Source: Hydrogenophaga sp. PAMC20947 (GTDB lineage Bacteria > Pseudomonadota > Gammaproteobacteria > Burkholderiales > Burkholderiaceae_C). From it: a DNA stretch of 64,000 nt. A model generated the notes under the pieces. That model made no database searches and was not told the DNA's origin. It worked only from the letters and a program-made list of their open reading frames with translations. This document shows positions 18,688-28,002 of the stretch, one piece after another. Numbering within the stretch: position 1 is the first letter of the stretch; each line of letters opens with the position of its first letter. Both the position numbers and the translations under genes were made by a program. Where the stretch lies: contig NZ_CP039252.1 of assembly GCF_004795855.1 (NCBI RefSeq), positions 806,001 to 870,000 on the forward strand, written 5' to 3'.

Positions 18688-21230
18688 CTCGTGCTTTCAG
18701 TGTCCGACAACGATGTGGGTGGGGTTGCTTCAGATCTCAAACGGGAAACCACAGGAATCCAGAAGCTGAAACAGCAACCCACGACCTCGCTGCCATTGTA
18801 GATGTTCTCAACCTGCATTCGCCCGTGGTGAGATTCCACGATGCTGCGGCACAGCTTTAGGCCAATACCCATGCCCTCGCTTTTGGTGGTGTAGAACGCC
18901 TCGTAGATGCGTTCGATCATTTCTGCTGGCACACCGATGCCTGAATCCCTGACCGAGAACTCGATCACCTCTTCTTCATTCACGCGCTTGGGGCCCACGC
19001 GGAGCTCCACATACCGTTCGCCTGGGGGCCGGCCCGCCTGTGCGATGGCTTCACCCGCGTTCTTCAGCAAGTTGATCAGCACCTGCTCAATCAAAATCGG
19101 GTCAACCATCAGGCTCGGCAGGCGAGCCGCAACATAGGGTGCCAGCCTGACTTGCTGGCGGCGCAGCTCGATGTCGGCGAGCTCAATCGCATTGCTCACC
19201 ATCTGGGCCACATCCGACTGGGACGGGTTGGGCTCACTGCGCTTCACAAAAGCACGGATGCGGTGGATGATCTGGCCGGCCCGTTGGGCCTGGCGCGCCG
19301 TTTTGTCCAGAGCCGCCAGCAGGTCGGTCTGGTTGATGCGGTCTTCTTGCAGGCGTGAGATCATGCCGTTGCAATAGTTGCTGATGGCCGTCAGTGGCTG
19401 GTTCAGTTCGTGAGCGACGCTCGACGCCATTTCGCCCATGGTGATCAGGCGGCTTGCCGATTGGGCCCGCTCGGCTTGCAGCGCGGCTTGAGCCTCGGCA
19501 TTGCGGCGCGTGGTGATGTCGCTGGCGATGACCATCTGGGCGAGGCGTCCATCGACCCAGGTCAGGTACCGGGTTCGCACTTCCAGCCACCTGTCCAGCT
19601 CCTCGACGAACACTTCGGAGTTTTCGGATCCTGCGTCGGTGAGGGTTTCGGTGGGCATGCCGGCGAAGGCGTCGACGGCGTCGCCATCATCGGGGCTGGG
19701 CGAGGGTTGCCGGCCAGCCAGGTCGACCAGACGGCGATGACCCAAGCCGCGCGTGCCAAACCACAAACGGTACATCTTGTTGGCAAACAGCATTTCGTCG
19801 CTGCCCAGCGGCGCCACGGACACTGCGGAGTCCAGGCTTTCGAGCACGGTGGTGAAGCGCTCGTAAGAAGCTGACAACTCCTCGCGGATGCGTTTGGGTT
19901 CGGTGATGTCGGTCATCGAGGTCATCCAGCCGGTCTGGTGCCCGTTGGGATCGATCAGGGGCGACACATACATGCGCGCGTCAAATATGCTGCTGTCGCG
20001 GCGCTGGACCCGCACTTCGAAGCCACCGGGGGTAGATTGACCGCTGAGCTCGTCTTCCAGCCGGGCCGCCAGTTGGTCGTGGTCATCGTCCGGCCAATAT
20101 GGGAATGGCGCTGTTCGGCCCACGAGCTCGGTTTCGGTCCAACCGGTCATGGAGCAAAAGGCCGGGTTCACGTAGGTGATGCGGCCTTGCATGTCCAGCG
20201 CACGCATGCCGGTGAGCATGGAGTTCTCCATGGCCCGCCGGAAGTTGGTCTCGGCCACCAGCGCCTGTTGAGCTTGAACCCGACGACGGGTGTGGCGCCA
20301 GGTGCCGATCAGCATCCAGACAGTGAGGGCACTGAGGGCGCCAATCACCCAGAAGAACCCGTTGCCGACGATGTCTTGCGAGGTGCGGTAGCCCTGGGCT
20401 TTCAGCAGCAAGCCATTGCCAACCGGTGAAACGGGGACCTCATGCTCCAGGGGTTGCTCTGACCAGGGCAGCAACCTGAACACGGGATTTGGTGTTTGCA
20501 GCGTGCCTGCGAGTACCCGGTTGCGGTCGTCGACCAGGGCCACGGCGTAGCGAGAAATGATTTCCGGCGGCATGCCAAAGCGCATCAGGCCGTCGATGGA
20601 GTACTCGCCCATGATGGTGCCGGCGAAACGGCCTTGTTCGCTCAGGGGAACATGCACCATGAGAGTGGACTGGCGAGGTTCATCCCCGAGCGGGCGCGAA
20701 TAAATGGGCTGTCGCAGGTCGCGGGCGAGGTCAAACGAGCCGTCCGTTTCGTTGGGGTCCAGGGTTGAGCCCACGGGGCGCATCAGGTGTGTGGGGGCGC
20801 TGGGAGAGGCGTAGGTCGCGAGCACATTGCGGCGCGCGTCAACCCAGGTCACCGCCAGCAATTCGGGAAACTGGCTGATCAGCGATTCCACCTGGAAAAC
20901 AAATTCATCGGTGGAGATTTCCTTGTTGTCCACGTCGCGTGCCAGCCGCATGAGCTGTTCCTGTCGCTCCAGAAGGCGCAGGCGCAGCCGCTGTTGCGCG
21001 TACTCGACATCCCGGGTCACCGCTTCTTGCTCGCGCTCAAGTTCCTCGTAGCGGAGGTAAGAGATGGCGACAACGATGGCAGAAAGAAACAGCAGGACGG
21101 CGAGCAATGGCCCCAGGGTTGCGAAGCGGTCCTGGCGCGAGGGCGGCAGGCGCCGCCACCAGCGTTTCCACCAGGCGGAAGAAGGGCGTGGGGTGGCGGC
21201 AGAAATAGAGGCAGGAGGAAGCGGCGTCAT
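18684..21230 (-). CDS. Membrane PAS-domain sensor histidine kinase
   Basis: Inner-membrane sensor of 848 residues and cognate kinase of the overlapping FixJ-type gene. There is a cytoplasmic start, a membrane segment at about 37-58, a periplasmic domain of about 230 residues (59-287) that looks cache/DctB-like, and a second segment at about 288-310. Two PAS domains follow (about 327-440, with FCSMTGWTETELVG; about 455-570), then HisKA with His607 in SSVAHELNQPLTAIS, and an ATPase domain with the N box (INLLKNAGEAI), G1 (RDSGIGV) and G2 (GMGIGLKLC). The domain order resembles DctB/FixL kinases. The signal sensed is unknown; location beside aceE suggests a carboxylate or redox cue, which is inference. 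Confidence 0.9.
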   Translation of the reverse strand: MTPLPPASISAATPRPSSAWWKRWWRRLPPSRQDRFATLGPLLAVLLFLSAIVVAISYLRYEELEREQEAVTRDVEYAQQRLRLRLLERQEQLMRLARDVDNKEISTDEFVFQVESLISQFPELLAVTWVDARRNVLATYASPSAPTHLMRPVGSTLDPNETDGSFDLARDLRQPIYSRPLGDEPRQSTLMVHVPLSEQGRFAGTIMGEYSIDGLMRFGMPPEIISRYAVALVDDRNRVLAGTLQTPNPVFRLLPWSEQPLEHEVPVSPVGNGLLLKAQGYRTSQDIVGNGFFWVIGALSALTVWMLIGTWRHTRRRVQAQQALVAETNFRRAMENSMLTGMRALDMQGRITYVNPAFCSMTGWTETELVGRTAPFPYWPDDDHDQLAARLEDELSGQSTPGGFEVRVQRRDSSIFDARMYVSPLIDPNGHQTGWMTSMTDITEPKRIREELSASYERFTTVLESLDSAVSVAPLGSDEMLFANKMYRLWFGTRGLGHRRLVDLAGRQPSPSPDDGDAVDAFAGMPTETLTDAGSENSEVFVEELDRWLEVRTRYLTWVDGRLAQMVIASDITTRRNAEAQAALQAERAQSASRLITMGEMASSVAHELNQPLTAISNYCNGMISRLQEDRINQTDLLAALDKTARQAQRAGQIIHRIRAFVKRSEPNPSQSDVAQMVSNAIELADIELRRQQVRLAPYVAARLPSLMVDPILIEQVLINLLKNAGEAIAQAGRPPGERYVELRVGPKRVNEEEVIEFSVRDSGIGVPAEMIERIYEAFYTTKSEGMGIGLKLCRSIVESHHGRMQVENIYNGSEVVGCCFSFWIPVVSRLRSEATPPTSLSDTESTR

Positions 21231-21318
21231 GGACCTTGAAGTCTACGTGAGCTGGGCTCCCGATACGGGATGATCTGGATGGTTCAGCCTTGCCTTTCAG
21301 GCACACTGACGGTTCGCA

Positions 21319-21370
21319 TTCAAATTGCTTTTGAAATTTCATTATGTGAATTCAAAAAGCACATATTGAA
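21319..21370. promoter_or_regulatory. TTCAAA inverted repeats in the kinase-aceE divergent spacer
   Basis: Within this A+T-rich spacer TTCAAA (21319-21324) faces TTTGAA (21330-21335) as a perfect inverted repeat with a 5-base gap. A second TTCAAA (21351-21356) exactly 32 bases further faces TTGAA (21366-21370). The three-helical-turn spacing and the overlap of the last half-site with a good -35 element suggest a regulator binding region. Which regulator binds is unknown; the adjacent FixJ-type protein is the simplest guess. Confidence 0.5.
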
Positions 21371-21394
21371 AAATCAAGGAATATGTACGAGAAT
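21366..21394 (+). promoter_or_regulatory. Putative sigma-70 promoter of aceE
   Basis: TTGAAA (21366-21371) and GAGAAT (21389-21394) are separated by 17 bases, matching the consensus at five and four of six positions. Transcription would start near 21401, about 50 bases before aceE. The -35 box coincides with the right arm of the second inverted repeat, so a bound protein would compete with or contact RNA polymerase. Confidence 0.5.
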
Positions 21395-21452
21395 CCGTGA
21401 CACAGCGTCGAGCCCGCTTTAAGCTCATTTCAAACACCAACCGGAGACAAAC

Positions 21453-24155
21453 ATGGCAGCGTCAAACGCTCTCGATGGCCGCGGAACCCCAGATATGGAC
21501 AGCCAGGAAACCCGCGAATGGATGGAGGCACTGGTCGCCGTGATTCAGCGTGAGGGCCCTGAGCGCGCGCATTACCTGCTGGAACAATTGCTGGAAGAGG
21601 CTCGGCAAAACAGTGTCGATTTGCCGTTTTCGGCCAACACCGGCTATGTAAACACCATCGAACCCGGCCAGGAGGCACGCTCGCCTGGCAACCTTGAGAT
21701 CGAACAACGCTTGCGCGCCTACATGCGCTGGAACGCCATGGCCATGGTGGTCAAGGCCAACAAGCTCAATCCGGCCGATGGCGGCGATCTCGGTGGACAT
21801 ATCGGTTCTTTCGCCTCTTTGGCCAGCCTCTTTGGTGCGGGCTTCAACCATTTTTGGCACGCTGAGAGTGAGAATCACGGCGGTGACTGCCTCTATATCC
21901 AGGGCCATGTGTCGCCCGGGGTGTATGCCCGTGCCTACATGGAGGGTCGGCTGACCGAAGAGCAGTTGCTCAATTTCCGCCAGGAAGTGGACGGCAAGGG
22001 CCTGTCCAGCTACCCGCATCCCAAGCTGATGCCCAACTTCTGGCAGTTCCCGACGGTGTCCATGGGCTTGGGCCCTTTGATGGCCATTTACCAGGCGCGT
22101 TTCCTGAAGTACCTGCACGCCCGTGGCATTGCCAACACCGAGAACCGCAAGGTGTGGGTGTTCTGTGGCGACGGCGAGATGGACGAAGTCGAGTCGCTCG
22201 GCGCCATTGGCCTGGCCGCACGCGAGAAACTGGACAACCTGATCTTCGTGATCAACTGCAACCTTCAGCGCCTGGATGGTCCGGTGCGCGGCAACGGCAA
22301 GATCATCCAAGAGCTCGAAGGCGAGTTCCGGGGTTCTGGCTGGAACGTCATCAAGCTGGTCTGGGGCAGCCAGTGGGATCCGCTGCTGGCCGCCGACAAA
22401 GACGGTGCGCTGCGCAAGATCATGATGGAATGCAACGACGGCGACTACCAGGCATTCAAGGCCAACGATGGCGCTTATGTGCGCAAGCATTTCTTCGGCC
22501 GCGATCCCCGCACGCTGGAGATGGTCGCCCACATGAGTGACGAAGAAATCGGCAACCTGCGCCGCGGAGGTCACGATTCGAAGAAGGTCTACGCGGCTTT
22601 TGACGTGGCAGTGAAAACCACCGGCCAGCCGACGGTGTTGCTCATCAAGACCGTCAAGGGTTTTGGCATGGGCAAAGTGGGCGAGGGCAAGAACACCGTT
22701 CACCAGACCAAGAAGCTTGGAGCCGAAGACATCAAGGCCTTCCGCGATCGTTTCAACATTCCGATTCCCGACAGCGAGCTGTCCAAAATTCCTTTCTACA
22801 AACCGGCCGATGACACGCCGGAAATGAAGTATCTGCATGAGCGGCGCAAGGCTTTGGGAGGCTATTTGCCACATCGGCGCGTCAAAGCGGACGAGACCTT
22901 TGTTGTTCCCCCGCTCGAGACCTTCAAGGCGGTGATCGAGCCCACGGCCGAAGGTCGCGAAATTTCGACCACGCAGGCCTACGTGCGCTTCCTGACGCAG
23001 CTGCTGCGTGAAAAGGAAATCGGCCCCCGCGTGGTGCCTATCCTGGTGGACGAAGCCCGTACCTTTGGTATGGAGGGCCTGTTCCGCCAGATTGGCATCT
23101 ACAACCCAGCAGGTCAGCAGTACACACCGGTCGATAAAGAACAGGTGATGTACTACAAGGAAGACAAGCAGGGCCAGATCCTGCAGGAAGGCATCAACGA
23201 AGCCGGCGGCATGAGCAGCTGGATTGCGGCCGCCACCAGCTACAGCACGAGCAACCGGATCATGATCCCGTTTTACGTGTATTACTCCATGTTCGGATTC
23301 CAGCGCATTGGCGATCTGGCCTGGGCTGCGGGTGACATGCAGGCTCGTGGCTTTCTGCTGGGCGGCACCTCGGGCCGCACCACACTGAACGGCGAAGGCC
23401 TGCAACACGAAGACGGCCACAGCCATATCCTGGCCAACACCATTCCGAACTGCATCAGCTACGACCCGACCTTTGCACACGAAGTCGGCGTGATCCTGCA
23501 CCATGGCCTCAAACGCATGGTTGAGCAGCAGGATAACGTGTACTTCTACATAACGCTGCTCAACGAAAACTACGCGATGCCGGGCCTCAAGGCGGGCACA
23601 GAAGAACAAATCCTCAAAGGCATGTACCTGTGCAAGCCAGGCTCGAAAAACAAGAAACGGGTACAGCTGCTGGGTTCGGGCAGCATCCTGCGCGAGAGCA
23701 TTGCGGCGCAGGAGCTGCTGGAACAGGACTGGGGCGTGGGCGCCGATGTCTGGAGCTGCCCGAGCTTCAACGAACTGACCCGTGAGGGGCAAGACGCCGA
23801 GCGCTGGAATCTGCTGCATCCGCTGGAGACGCCGCGCGTGTCTTTCGTGGCTCAGCAACTCGAGAAGCACGTGGGTCCGGTGGTTGCTTCGACCGATTAC
23901 ATGAAGGCCTATGCTGAACAAATCCGGTCGTTCATTCCCAAGGGCCGCACCTACAAGGTACTGGGCACCGATGGCTTTGGGCGCTCCGATTTCCGCGTCA
24001 AGCTGCGTGAGCACTTTGAAATAGACCGCCACTACATCGTGCTCGCGGCTTTGAAGGCGCTGAGCGAAGAGGGTACGGTGCCGGTGACCAAGGTGGCTGA
24101 GGCCATCAAGAAGTACGGCATCAAGGTGGACAAGATCAACCCGCTCTATGCATGA
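21453..24155 (+). CDS. aceE: Pyruvate dehydrogenase E1 component, homodimeric type
   Basis: Thiamine-diphosphate enzyme that decarboxylates pyruvate and reductively acetylates the lipoyl domains of AceF. The 900-residue length fits the homodimeric E1 class. The cofactor motif spans CGDGEMDE (about 238-245) to NCNLQRLDGPVRGN (about 268-281), and DLGGHIGSFAS and FHxxGSE-like HFWHAESENHGGD regions match the active site. The ATG at 21453 follows CCGGAGAC. The gene heads the aceE-aceF-lpdA operon and is divergent from the histidine kinase operon. Its long antisense open frame is a codon-bias artefact. Confidence 0.98.
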   Translation: MAASNALDGRGTPDMDSQETREWMEALVAVIQREGPERAHYLLEQLLEEARQNSVDLPFSANTGYVNTIEPGQEARSPGNLEIEQRLRAYMRWNAMAMVVKANKLNPADGGDLGGHIGSFASLASLFGAGFNHFWHAESENHGGDCLYIQGHVSPGVYARAYMEGRLTEEQLLNFRQEVDGKGLSSYPHPKLMPNFWQFPTVSMGLGPLMAIYQARFLKYLHARGIANTENRKVWVFCGDGEMDEVESLGAIGLAAREKLDNLIFVINCNLQRLDGPVRGNGKIIQELEGEFRGSGWNVIKLVWGSQWDPLLAADKDGALRKIMMECNDGDYQAFKANDGAYVRKHFFGRDPRTLEMVAHMSDEEIGNLRRGGHDSKKVYAAFDVAVKTTGQPTVLLIKTVKGFGMGKVGEGKNTVHQTKKLGAEDIKAFRDRFNIPIPDSELSKIPFYKPADDTPEMKYLHERRKALGGYLPHRRVKADETFVVPPLETFKAVIEPTAEGREISTTQAYVRFLTQLLREKEIGPRVVPILVDEARTFGMEGLFRQIGIYNPAGQQYTPVDKEQVMYYKEDKQGQILQEGINEAGGMSSWIAAATSYSTSNRIMIPFYVYYSMFGFQRIGDLAWAAGDMQARGFLLGGTSGRTTLNGEGLQHEDGHSHILANTIPNCISYDPTFAHEVGVILHHGLKRMVEQQDNVYFYITLLNENYAMPGLKAGTEEQILKGMYLCKPGSKNKKRVQLLGSGSILRESIAAQELLEQDWGVGADVWSCPSFNELTREGQDAERWNLLHPLETPRVSFVAQQLEKHVGPVVASTDYMKAYAEQIRSFIPKGRTYKVLGTDGFGRSDFRVKLREHFEIDRHYIVLAALKALSEEGTVPVTKVAEAIKKYGIKVDKINPLYA

Positions 24156-24160
24156 GGTTG

Positions 24161-24200
24161 ACTCCCCCTGCGGCGCCTTTGGCGCTAGCCCCCAAGGGGC
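24161..24200. repeat. G+C-rich palindromic intergenic element (copy A)
   Basis: In the aceE-aceF gap, CTCCCCC is followed by the hairpin GCGCC-TTT-GGCGC and by CCCCC-AA-GGGG (24189-24199). The same plan, G+C palindrome then CCCC...GGGG, recurs after sucA and after the second lpdA. It looks like a small dispersed intergenic element of the REP kind and may stabilise or trim the transcript; it has no U tract. Confidence 0.5.
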
Positions 24201-24289
24201 GAAGCCGGCCGACTGGCTGAGCCAGATCGGCAGCTTCCTGGGTTGAAGAGCTCGCGCCTCGCGCAACGACTATCTGATTGGAGACAAAC

Positions 24290-25960
24290 ATGGCAATGGT
24301 AGAAGTGAAGGTCCCGGACATCGGTGACTTTGATGAAGTAGCGGTGATCGAATTGCTGGTCAAGGTGGGCGACACGGTCGCTGCCGAGCAATCACTCATC
24401 ACGGTGGAATCCGACAAGGCTTCGATGGAGATTCCGTCGAGCACGGCAGGCGTGGTGAAAGAGCTGCGTGTGGCCATTGGCGACAAGGTGAAAGAAGGTT
24501 CGGTGGTGTTGATGGTGGAAGCAGCCGCTGGTGCCGCTGCTCCCGCACCAGCACCAACACCAGCTTCAGCTGCTGATGCGCCAGTGGCGGCGGCGCCTGT
24601 GGCCGCCTCAGCACCGGCGCCGGCTGCTGCCGCTCCGCCGGCCAGTGGGCCCGTGAATGTGATGGTGCCGGACATCGGTGACTTCAAGGACGTGGCAGTG
24701 ATCGAGGTGCTCGTCAAAGCTGGCGACGCCATCAAGGTCGAGCAGAGCCTGATCACTGTCGAGTCCGACAAGGCCTCCATGGAGATCCCGTCGAGCCACG
24801 CGGGCGTGTTGAAAGAACTCAAGGTCAAGGTCGGCGACACGGTCAACATCGGCGATTTGCTGGCTGTGCTCGAAGGTGTGGCCGGCGCTGCTGCGCCTGC
24901 GTCAGCCGCAACTGCGCCAACCGCAGCACCTGCGGCCGCGGCTCCAACTGCTGCTGCTGCTGCTGCTGCTGCGCCTGCCGCAGCCACCGTTGCCGCACCG
25001 GCGCACAACCCGAGCGGCAGCCCTGCACTGGGCCTGCCCCATGCGTCGCCTTCGGTGCGCAAGTTTGCGCGTGAATTGGGTGTGCCCTTGGCCGAAGTCA
25101 AAGGCTCGGGGCTCAAAGGACGCATCACGGCGCTGGACATCCAGACGTTCACCAAATCTGTCATGAGCGGTGCAGCACAAACGGTGGCACAAGCTGGGAA
25201 AGCGCCCGCGGGCGGTGGCGGATCCGAGTTGGGCCTGATTCCTTGGCCCAAGGTGGACTTCGCGAAGTTCGGTCCCATTGAACGCAAGGAGATGGGACGC
25301 ATCAAGAAGATCAGCGGTGCCAACCTGTTGCGCAACGCGATCATGATTCCGGCAGTCACCAACTTTGATGATGCCGACATCACCGACCTCGAAGCCTTCC
25401 GGGTGTCCACCAACAAGGAAAACGAAAAGAGCGGTGTCAAGGTCACCATGCTCGCCTTCTTGATCAAGGCTTGTGTTTCCGCCCTGCAGAAGTTCCCCGA
25501 ATTCAACAGCTCGCTGGACGGTGATGCCTTGGTCTACAAGCAGTTCTGGCACATCGGTTTCGCCGCCGACACGCCGAATGGCTTGATGGTCCCCGTGATC
25601 AAAGATGCCGATAAAAAGGGCGTTGTTCAGATCAGCAAAGAAATGGGCGAATTGGCCAAGAAGGCCCGCGAAGGCAAACTGAGCCCGGCAGAAATGACGG
25701 GAGCCAGCTTCACGATTTCCAGTCTGGGCGGCATTGGGGGGCGGTATTTCACGCCCATCATCAATGCGCCCGAGGTGGCGATTCTCGGCGTTTGCAGAAG
25801 CAACATGGAACCGGTATGGGATGGCAAAGCCTTTGTGCCCCGCCTGATGTTGCCGCTGTCACTCACGTGGGACCACCGCGTGATCGACGGTGCCGCCGCT
25901 GCGCGCTTCAATGCCTATCTCGGCCAGATCCTCAGCGACTTCCGTCGCGTTCTTCTTTAA
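24290..25960 (+). CDS. aceF: Pyruvate dehydrogenase E2, dihydrolipoyl acetyltransferase
   Basis: Core of the pyruvate dehydrogenase complex; carries acetyl groups on lipoyl-lysines to CoA. Two lipoyl domains are present (about residues 1-80, lipoyl Lys43 in VESDKASME; and about 124-200 with the same motif). They are separated by Ala/Pro-rich flexible linkers, then a peripheral-subunit-binding domain ([14 protein letters not shown], about residue 250) and the catalytic domain ending with [16 protein letters not shown] chose ATG 24290, preceded by GGAGACAAAC, rather than the in-frame TTG at 24278. The second linker contains an eight-unit CTG repeat. The E2 of 556 residues with two lipoyl domains matches betaproteobacterial enzymes. 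Confidence 0.97.
   Translation: MAMVEVKVPDIGDFDEVAVIELLVKVGDTVAAEQSLITVESDKASMEIPSSTAGVVKELRVAIGDKVKEGSVVLMVEAAAGAAAPAPAPTPASAADAPVAAAPVAASAPAPAAAAPPASGPVNVMVPDIGDFKDVAVIEVLVKAGDAIKVEQSLITVESDKASMEIPSSHAGVLKELKVKVGDTVNIGDLLAVLEGVAGAAAPASAATAPTAAPAAAAPTAAAAAAAAPAAATVAAPAHNPSGSPALGLPHASPSVRKFARELGVPLAEVKGSGLKGRITALDIQTFTKSVMSGAAQTVAQAGKAPAGGGGSELGLIPWPKVDFAKFGPIERKEMGRIKKISGANLLRNAIMIPAVTNFDDADITDLEAFRVSTNKENEKSGVKVTMLAFLIKACVSALQKFPEFNSSLDGDALVYKQFWHIGFAADTPNGLMVPVIKDADKKGVVQISKEMGELAKKAREGKLSPAEMTGASFTISSLGGIGGRYFTPIINAPEVAILGVCRSNMEPVWDGKAFVPRLMLPLSLTWDHRVIDGAAAARFNAYLGQILSDFRRVLL
24948..24971 (+). repeat. In-frame (CTG)8 microsatellite in the aceF linker
   Basis: Eight uninterrupted CTG units encode a poly-alanine run (read as GCT codons) in the second interdomain linker of AceF. 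Slippage would change linker length by whole residues without breaking the frame. Confidence 0.85.
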
Positions 25961-25970
25961 GGAGCGCCAG

Positions 25971-27806
25971 ATGTCCATCATGGAAATTCAGGTTCCCGAT
26001 ATTGGCGACTTCGATGAAGTTGCGGTGATCGAGTTGCTGGTGAAACCCGGTGACACCGTCAAGGCCGAACAAAGCTTGATCACAGTCGAAAGCGACAAGG
26101 CCTCCATGGAGATTCCGTCGTCCCACGCAGGCGTCGTGAAAGCGATCCAGGTCAAGATTGGCGACAAGGTCAAACAAGGGTCGGTGGTGCTCACGCTGGA
26201 CGCAGCCGCCGAGGGCGTCTCTGCGCCTGCAGCGCCTGCCCCGGCGGCTGCAGCCGCATCGTCCGCACCTGCGCCAGCCGCTGCACCGGTGGTGGCCCCC
26301 GTGGCCTCCAGCTTCGCTGGCAGCGCGGATGTTGAGTGCGATCTGCTCGTGCTGGGCGCAGGCCCTGGCGGCTACTCGGCGGCTTTCCGCGCTGCCGATC
26401 TGGGCCTCAAGGTCGTGATCGTGGAGCGTTATGCACAGATCGGAGGCGTCTGCCTCAACGTGGGTTGCATCCCCAGCAAAGCGTTGCTGCACGTGGCCGC
26501 CGTGATGGACGAAGTGAGCCACATGGCCGACCTCGGCGTGGACTTCGGTGCACCCAAAGTCGATATCAACAAGCTGCGCACCCACAAAGAAAAGGTGATC
26601 GGCAAGCTGACCGGCGGTCTGGCGGCCATGGCCAAGATGCGCAAGGTCACCATCGTGCGCGGTTACGGCGCGTTTGTGGGCGCTAATCACGTCGAAGTGG
26701 AAGAAACCACAGGCACTGGCCAGGAAAAGACCGGTAAAAAGCAAACGGTTGCATTCAAGAAGTGCATCATTGCCGCCGGGTCCCAAGCCGTGCGCCTGCC
26801 CTTCATGCCCGACGATTCTCGCGTGGTCGACTCCACCGGCGCCCTCGAGCTCAAGGAAGTGCCCAAGCGCATGCTGATCCTGGGTGGCGGCATCATTGGC
26901 CTGGAAATGGGCACGGTCTACAGCACGCTGGGCGCACGCCTGGATGTGGTGGAAATGATGGACGGCCTGATGCAGGGCGCCGATCGCGATCTGGTCAAAA
27001 TCTGGCAAAAAATGAACGCCAAGCGCTTTGACAACATCATGCTCAAGACCAAGACGGTGGGGGCCAAAGCCACGCCCAAAGGCATTGAGGTGTCGTTCGA
27101 GAGTGCCGAAGAGGGCGGTAAAGCGCCGGATCCCCAGGTGTACGACCTGGTTTTGCAAGCCGTAGGACGCACGCCCAATGGCAAGAAGATCGCTGCCGAC
27201 AAGGCAGGCGTCGCCGTCACGGATCGCGGGTTCATCAATGTTGACATCCAGATGCGCACCAACGTGCCCCACATCTTCGCCATTGGTGACATCGTGGGAC
27301 AACCCATGCTGGCGCACAAGGCTGTGCACGAAGCGCATGTGGCAGCGGAAGTGATTGCAGGCGAATTGCAAGGCAATGCTGAGCTGGCCAGCGCAGCTTT
27401 CAACGCCCGCGTGATCCCCAGCGTGGCGTACACCGACCCCGAAGTGGCTTGGGTGGGCCTCACCGAAGACCAGGCCAAGGCCCAGGGCATCAAGGTCAAG
27501 AAAGGCCTTTTCCCCTGGAACGCCTCCGGCCGCGCGATTGCCAACGGTCGCGACGAAGGCGTCACCAAACTGCTGTTCGACGATTCACCCGAGGCCCATG
27601 GCCACGGCAAGATCCTGGGCGGCGGCATGGTCGGCACGCACGCGGGCGACATGATCGGTGAAGTGGCGCTGGCCATCGAGATGGGCGCTGACGCCATCGA
27701 CATCGGCAAGACCATCCACCCGCACCCCACGCTGGGCGAAAGCATCGGCATGGCGGCGGAGGTGGCACACGGGTCTTGTACGGATCTGCCGCCTGCGCGG
27801 AAGTAG
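25971..27806 (+). CDS. lpdA: Dihydrolipoyl dehydrogenase (E3) of pyruvate dehydrogenase, with N-terminal lipoyl domain
   Basis: Flavoprotein that reoxidises dihydrolipoyl groups and makes NADH. Residues 1-80 are a lipoyl domain nearly identical to those of AceF (lipoyl Lys43), joined by an Ala/Pro linker (about 85-115) to the FAD/NAD disulfide reductase. The first dinucleotide motif is [18 protein letters not shown], the redox-active disulfide lies in [16 protein letters not shown], and the C-terminal active-site base is in [10 protein letters not shown]. The start at 25971 follows AAGGAG, ten bases after aceF. Lipoyl-bearing E3 is known from Neisseria and Ralstonia-type complexes. A perfect terminator follows. 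The second E3 at 48950 lacks the lipoyl domain. Confidence 0.96.
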   Translation: MSIMEIQVPDIGDFDEVAVIELLVKPGDTVKAEQSLITVESDKASMEIPSSHAGVVKAIQVKIGDKVKQGSVVLTLDAAAEGVSAPAAPAPAAAAASSAPAPAAAPVVAPVASSFAGSADVECDLLVLGAGPGGYSAAFRAADLGLKVVIVERYAQIGGVCLNVGCIPSKALLHVAAVMDEVSHMADLGVDFGAPKVDINKLRTHKEKVIGKLTGGLAAMAKMRKVTIVRGYGAFVGANHVEVEETTGTGQEKTGKKQTVAFKKCIIAAGSQAVRLPFMPDDSRVVDSTGALELKEVPKRMLILGGGIIGLEMGTVYSTLGARLDVVEMMDGLMQGADRDLVKIWQKMNAKRFDNIMLKTKTVGAKATPKGIEVSFESAEEGGKAPDPQVYDLVLQAVGRTPNGKKIAADKAGVAVTDRGFINVDIQMRTNVPHIFAIGDIVGQPMLAHKAVHEAHVAAEVIAGELQGNAELASAAFNARVIPSVAYTDPEVAWVGLTEDQAKAQGIKVKKGLFPWNASGRAIANGRDEGVTKLLFDDSPEAHGHGKILGGGMVGTHAGDMIGEVALAIEMGADAIDIGKTIHPHPTLGESIGMAAEVAHGSCTDLPPARK

Positions 27807-27827
27807 GCCACCTACGCAGTCCCTTGG

Positions 27828-27865
27828 AAGGCTCTGTCTTGACACCACAGAGCCTTTTGTCCTTT
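27828..27865 (+). terminator. Intrinsic terminator of the pyruvate dehydrogenase operon
   Basis: AAGGCTCTGT (27828-27837) and ACAGAGCCTT (27847-27856) form a perfect 10-bp stem with a 9-base loop, followed by the T-rich TTGTCCTTT. It lies 21 bases after the lpdA stop. Confidence 0.9.
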
Positions 27866-28002
27866 CATTGGGCTCTTCGCAGTTTTGGTTCGCTTCTTGG
27901 GCATGGATCAAACGCGCGTTGGCCACAGCAGCGGGTCGCCACGCCTTGAGTTAAGCGCTGGTGATCGTTCAACTTCAAACTATCCCCAGATAGATTTCAA
28001 CT

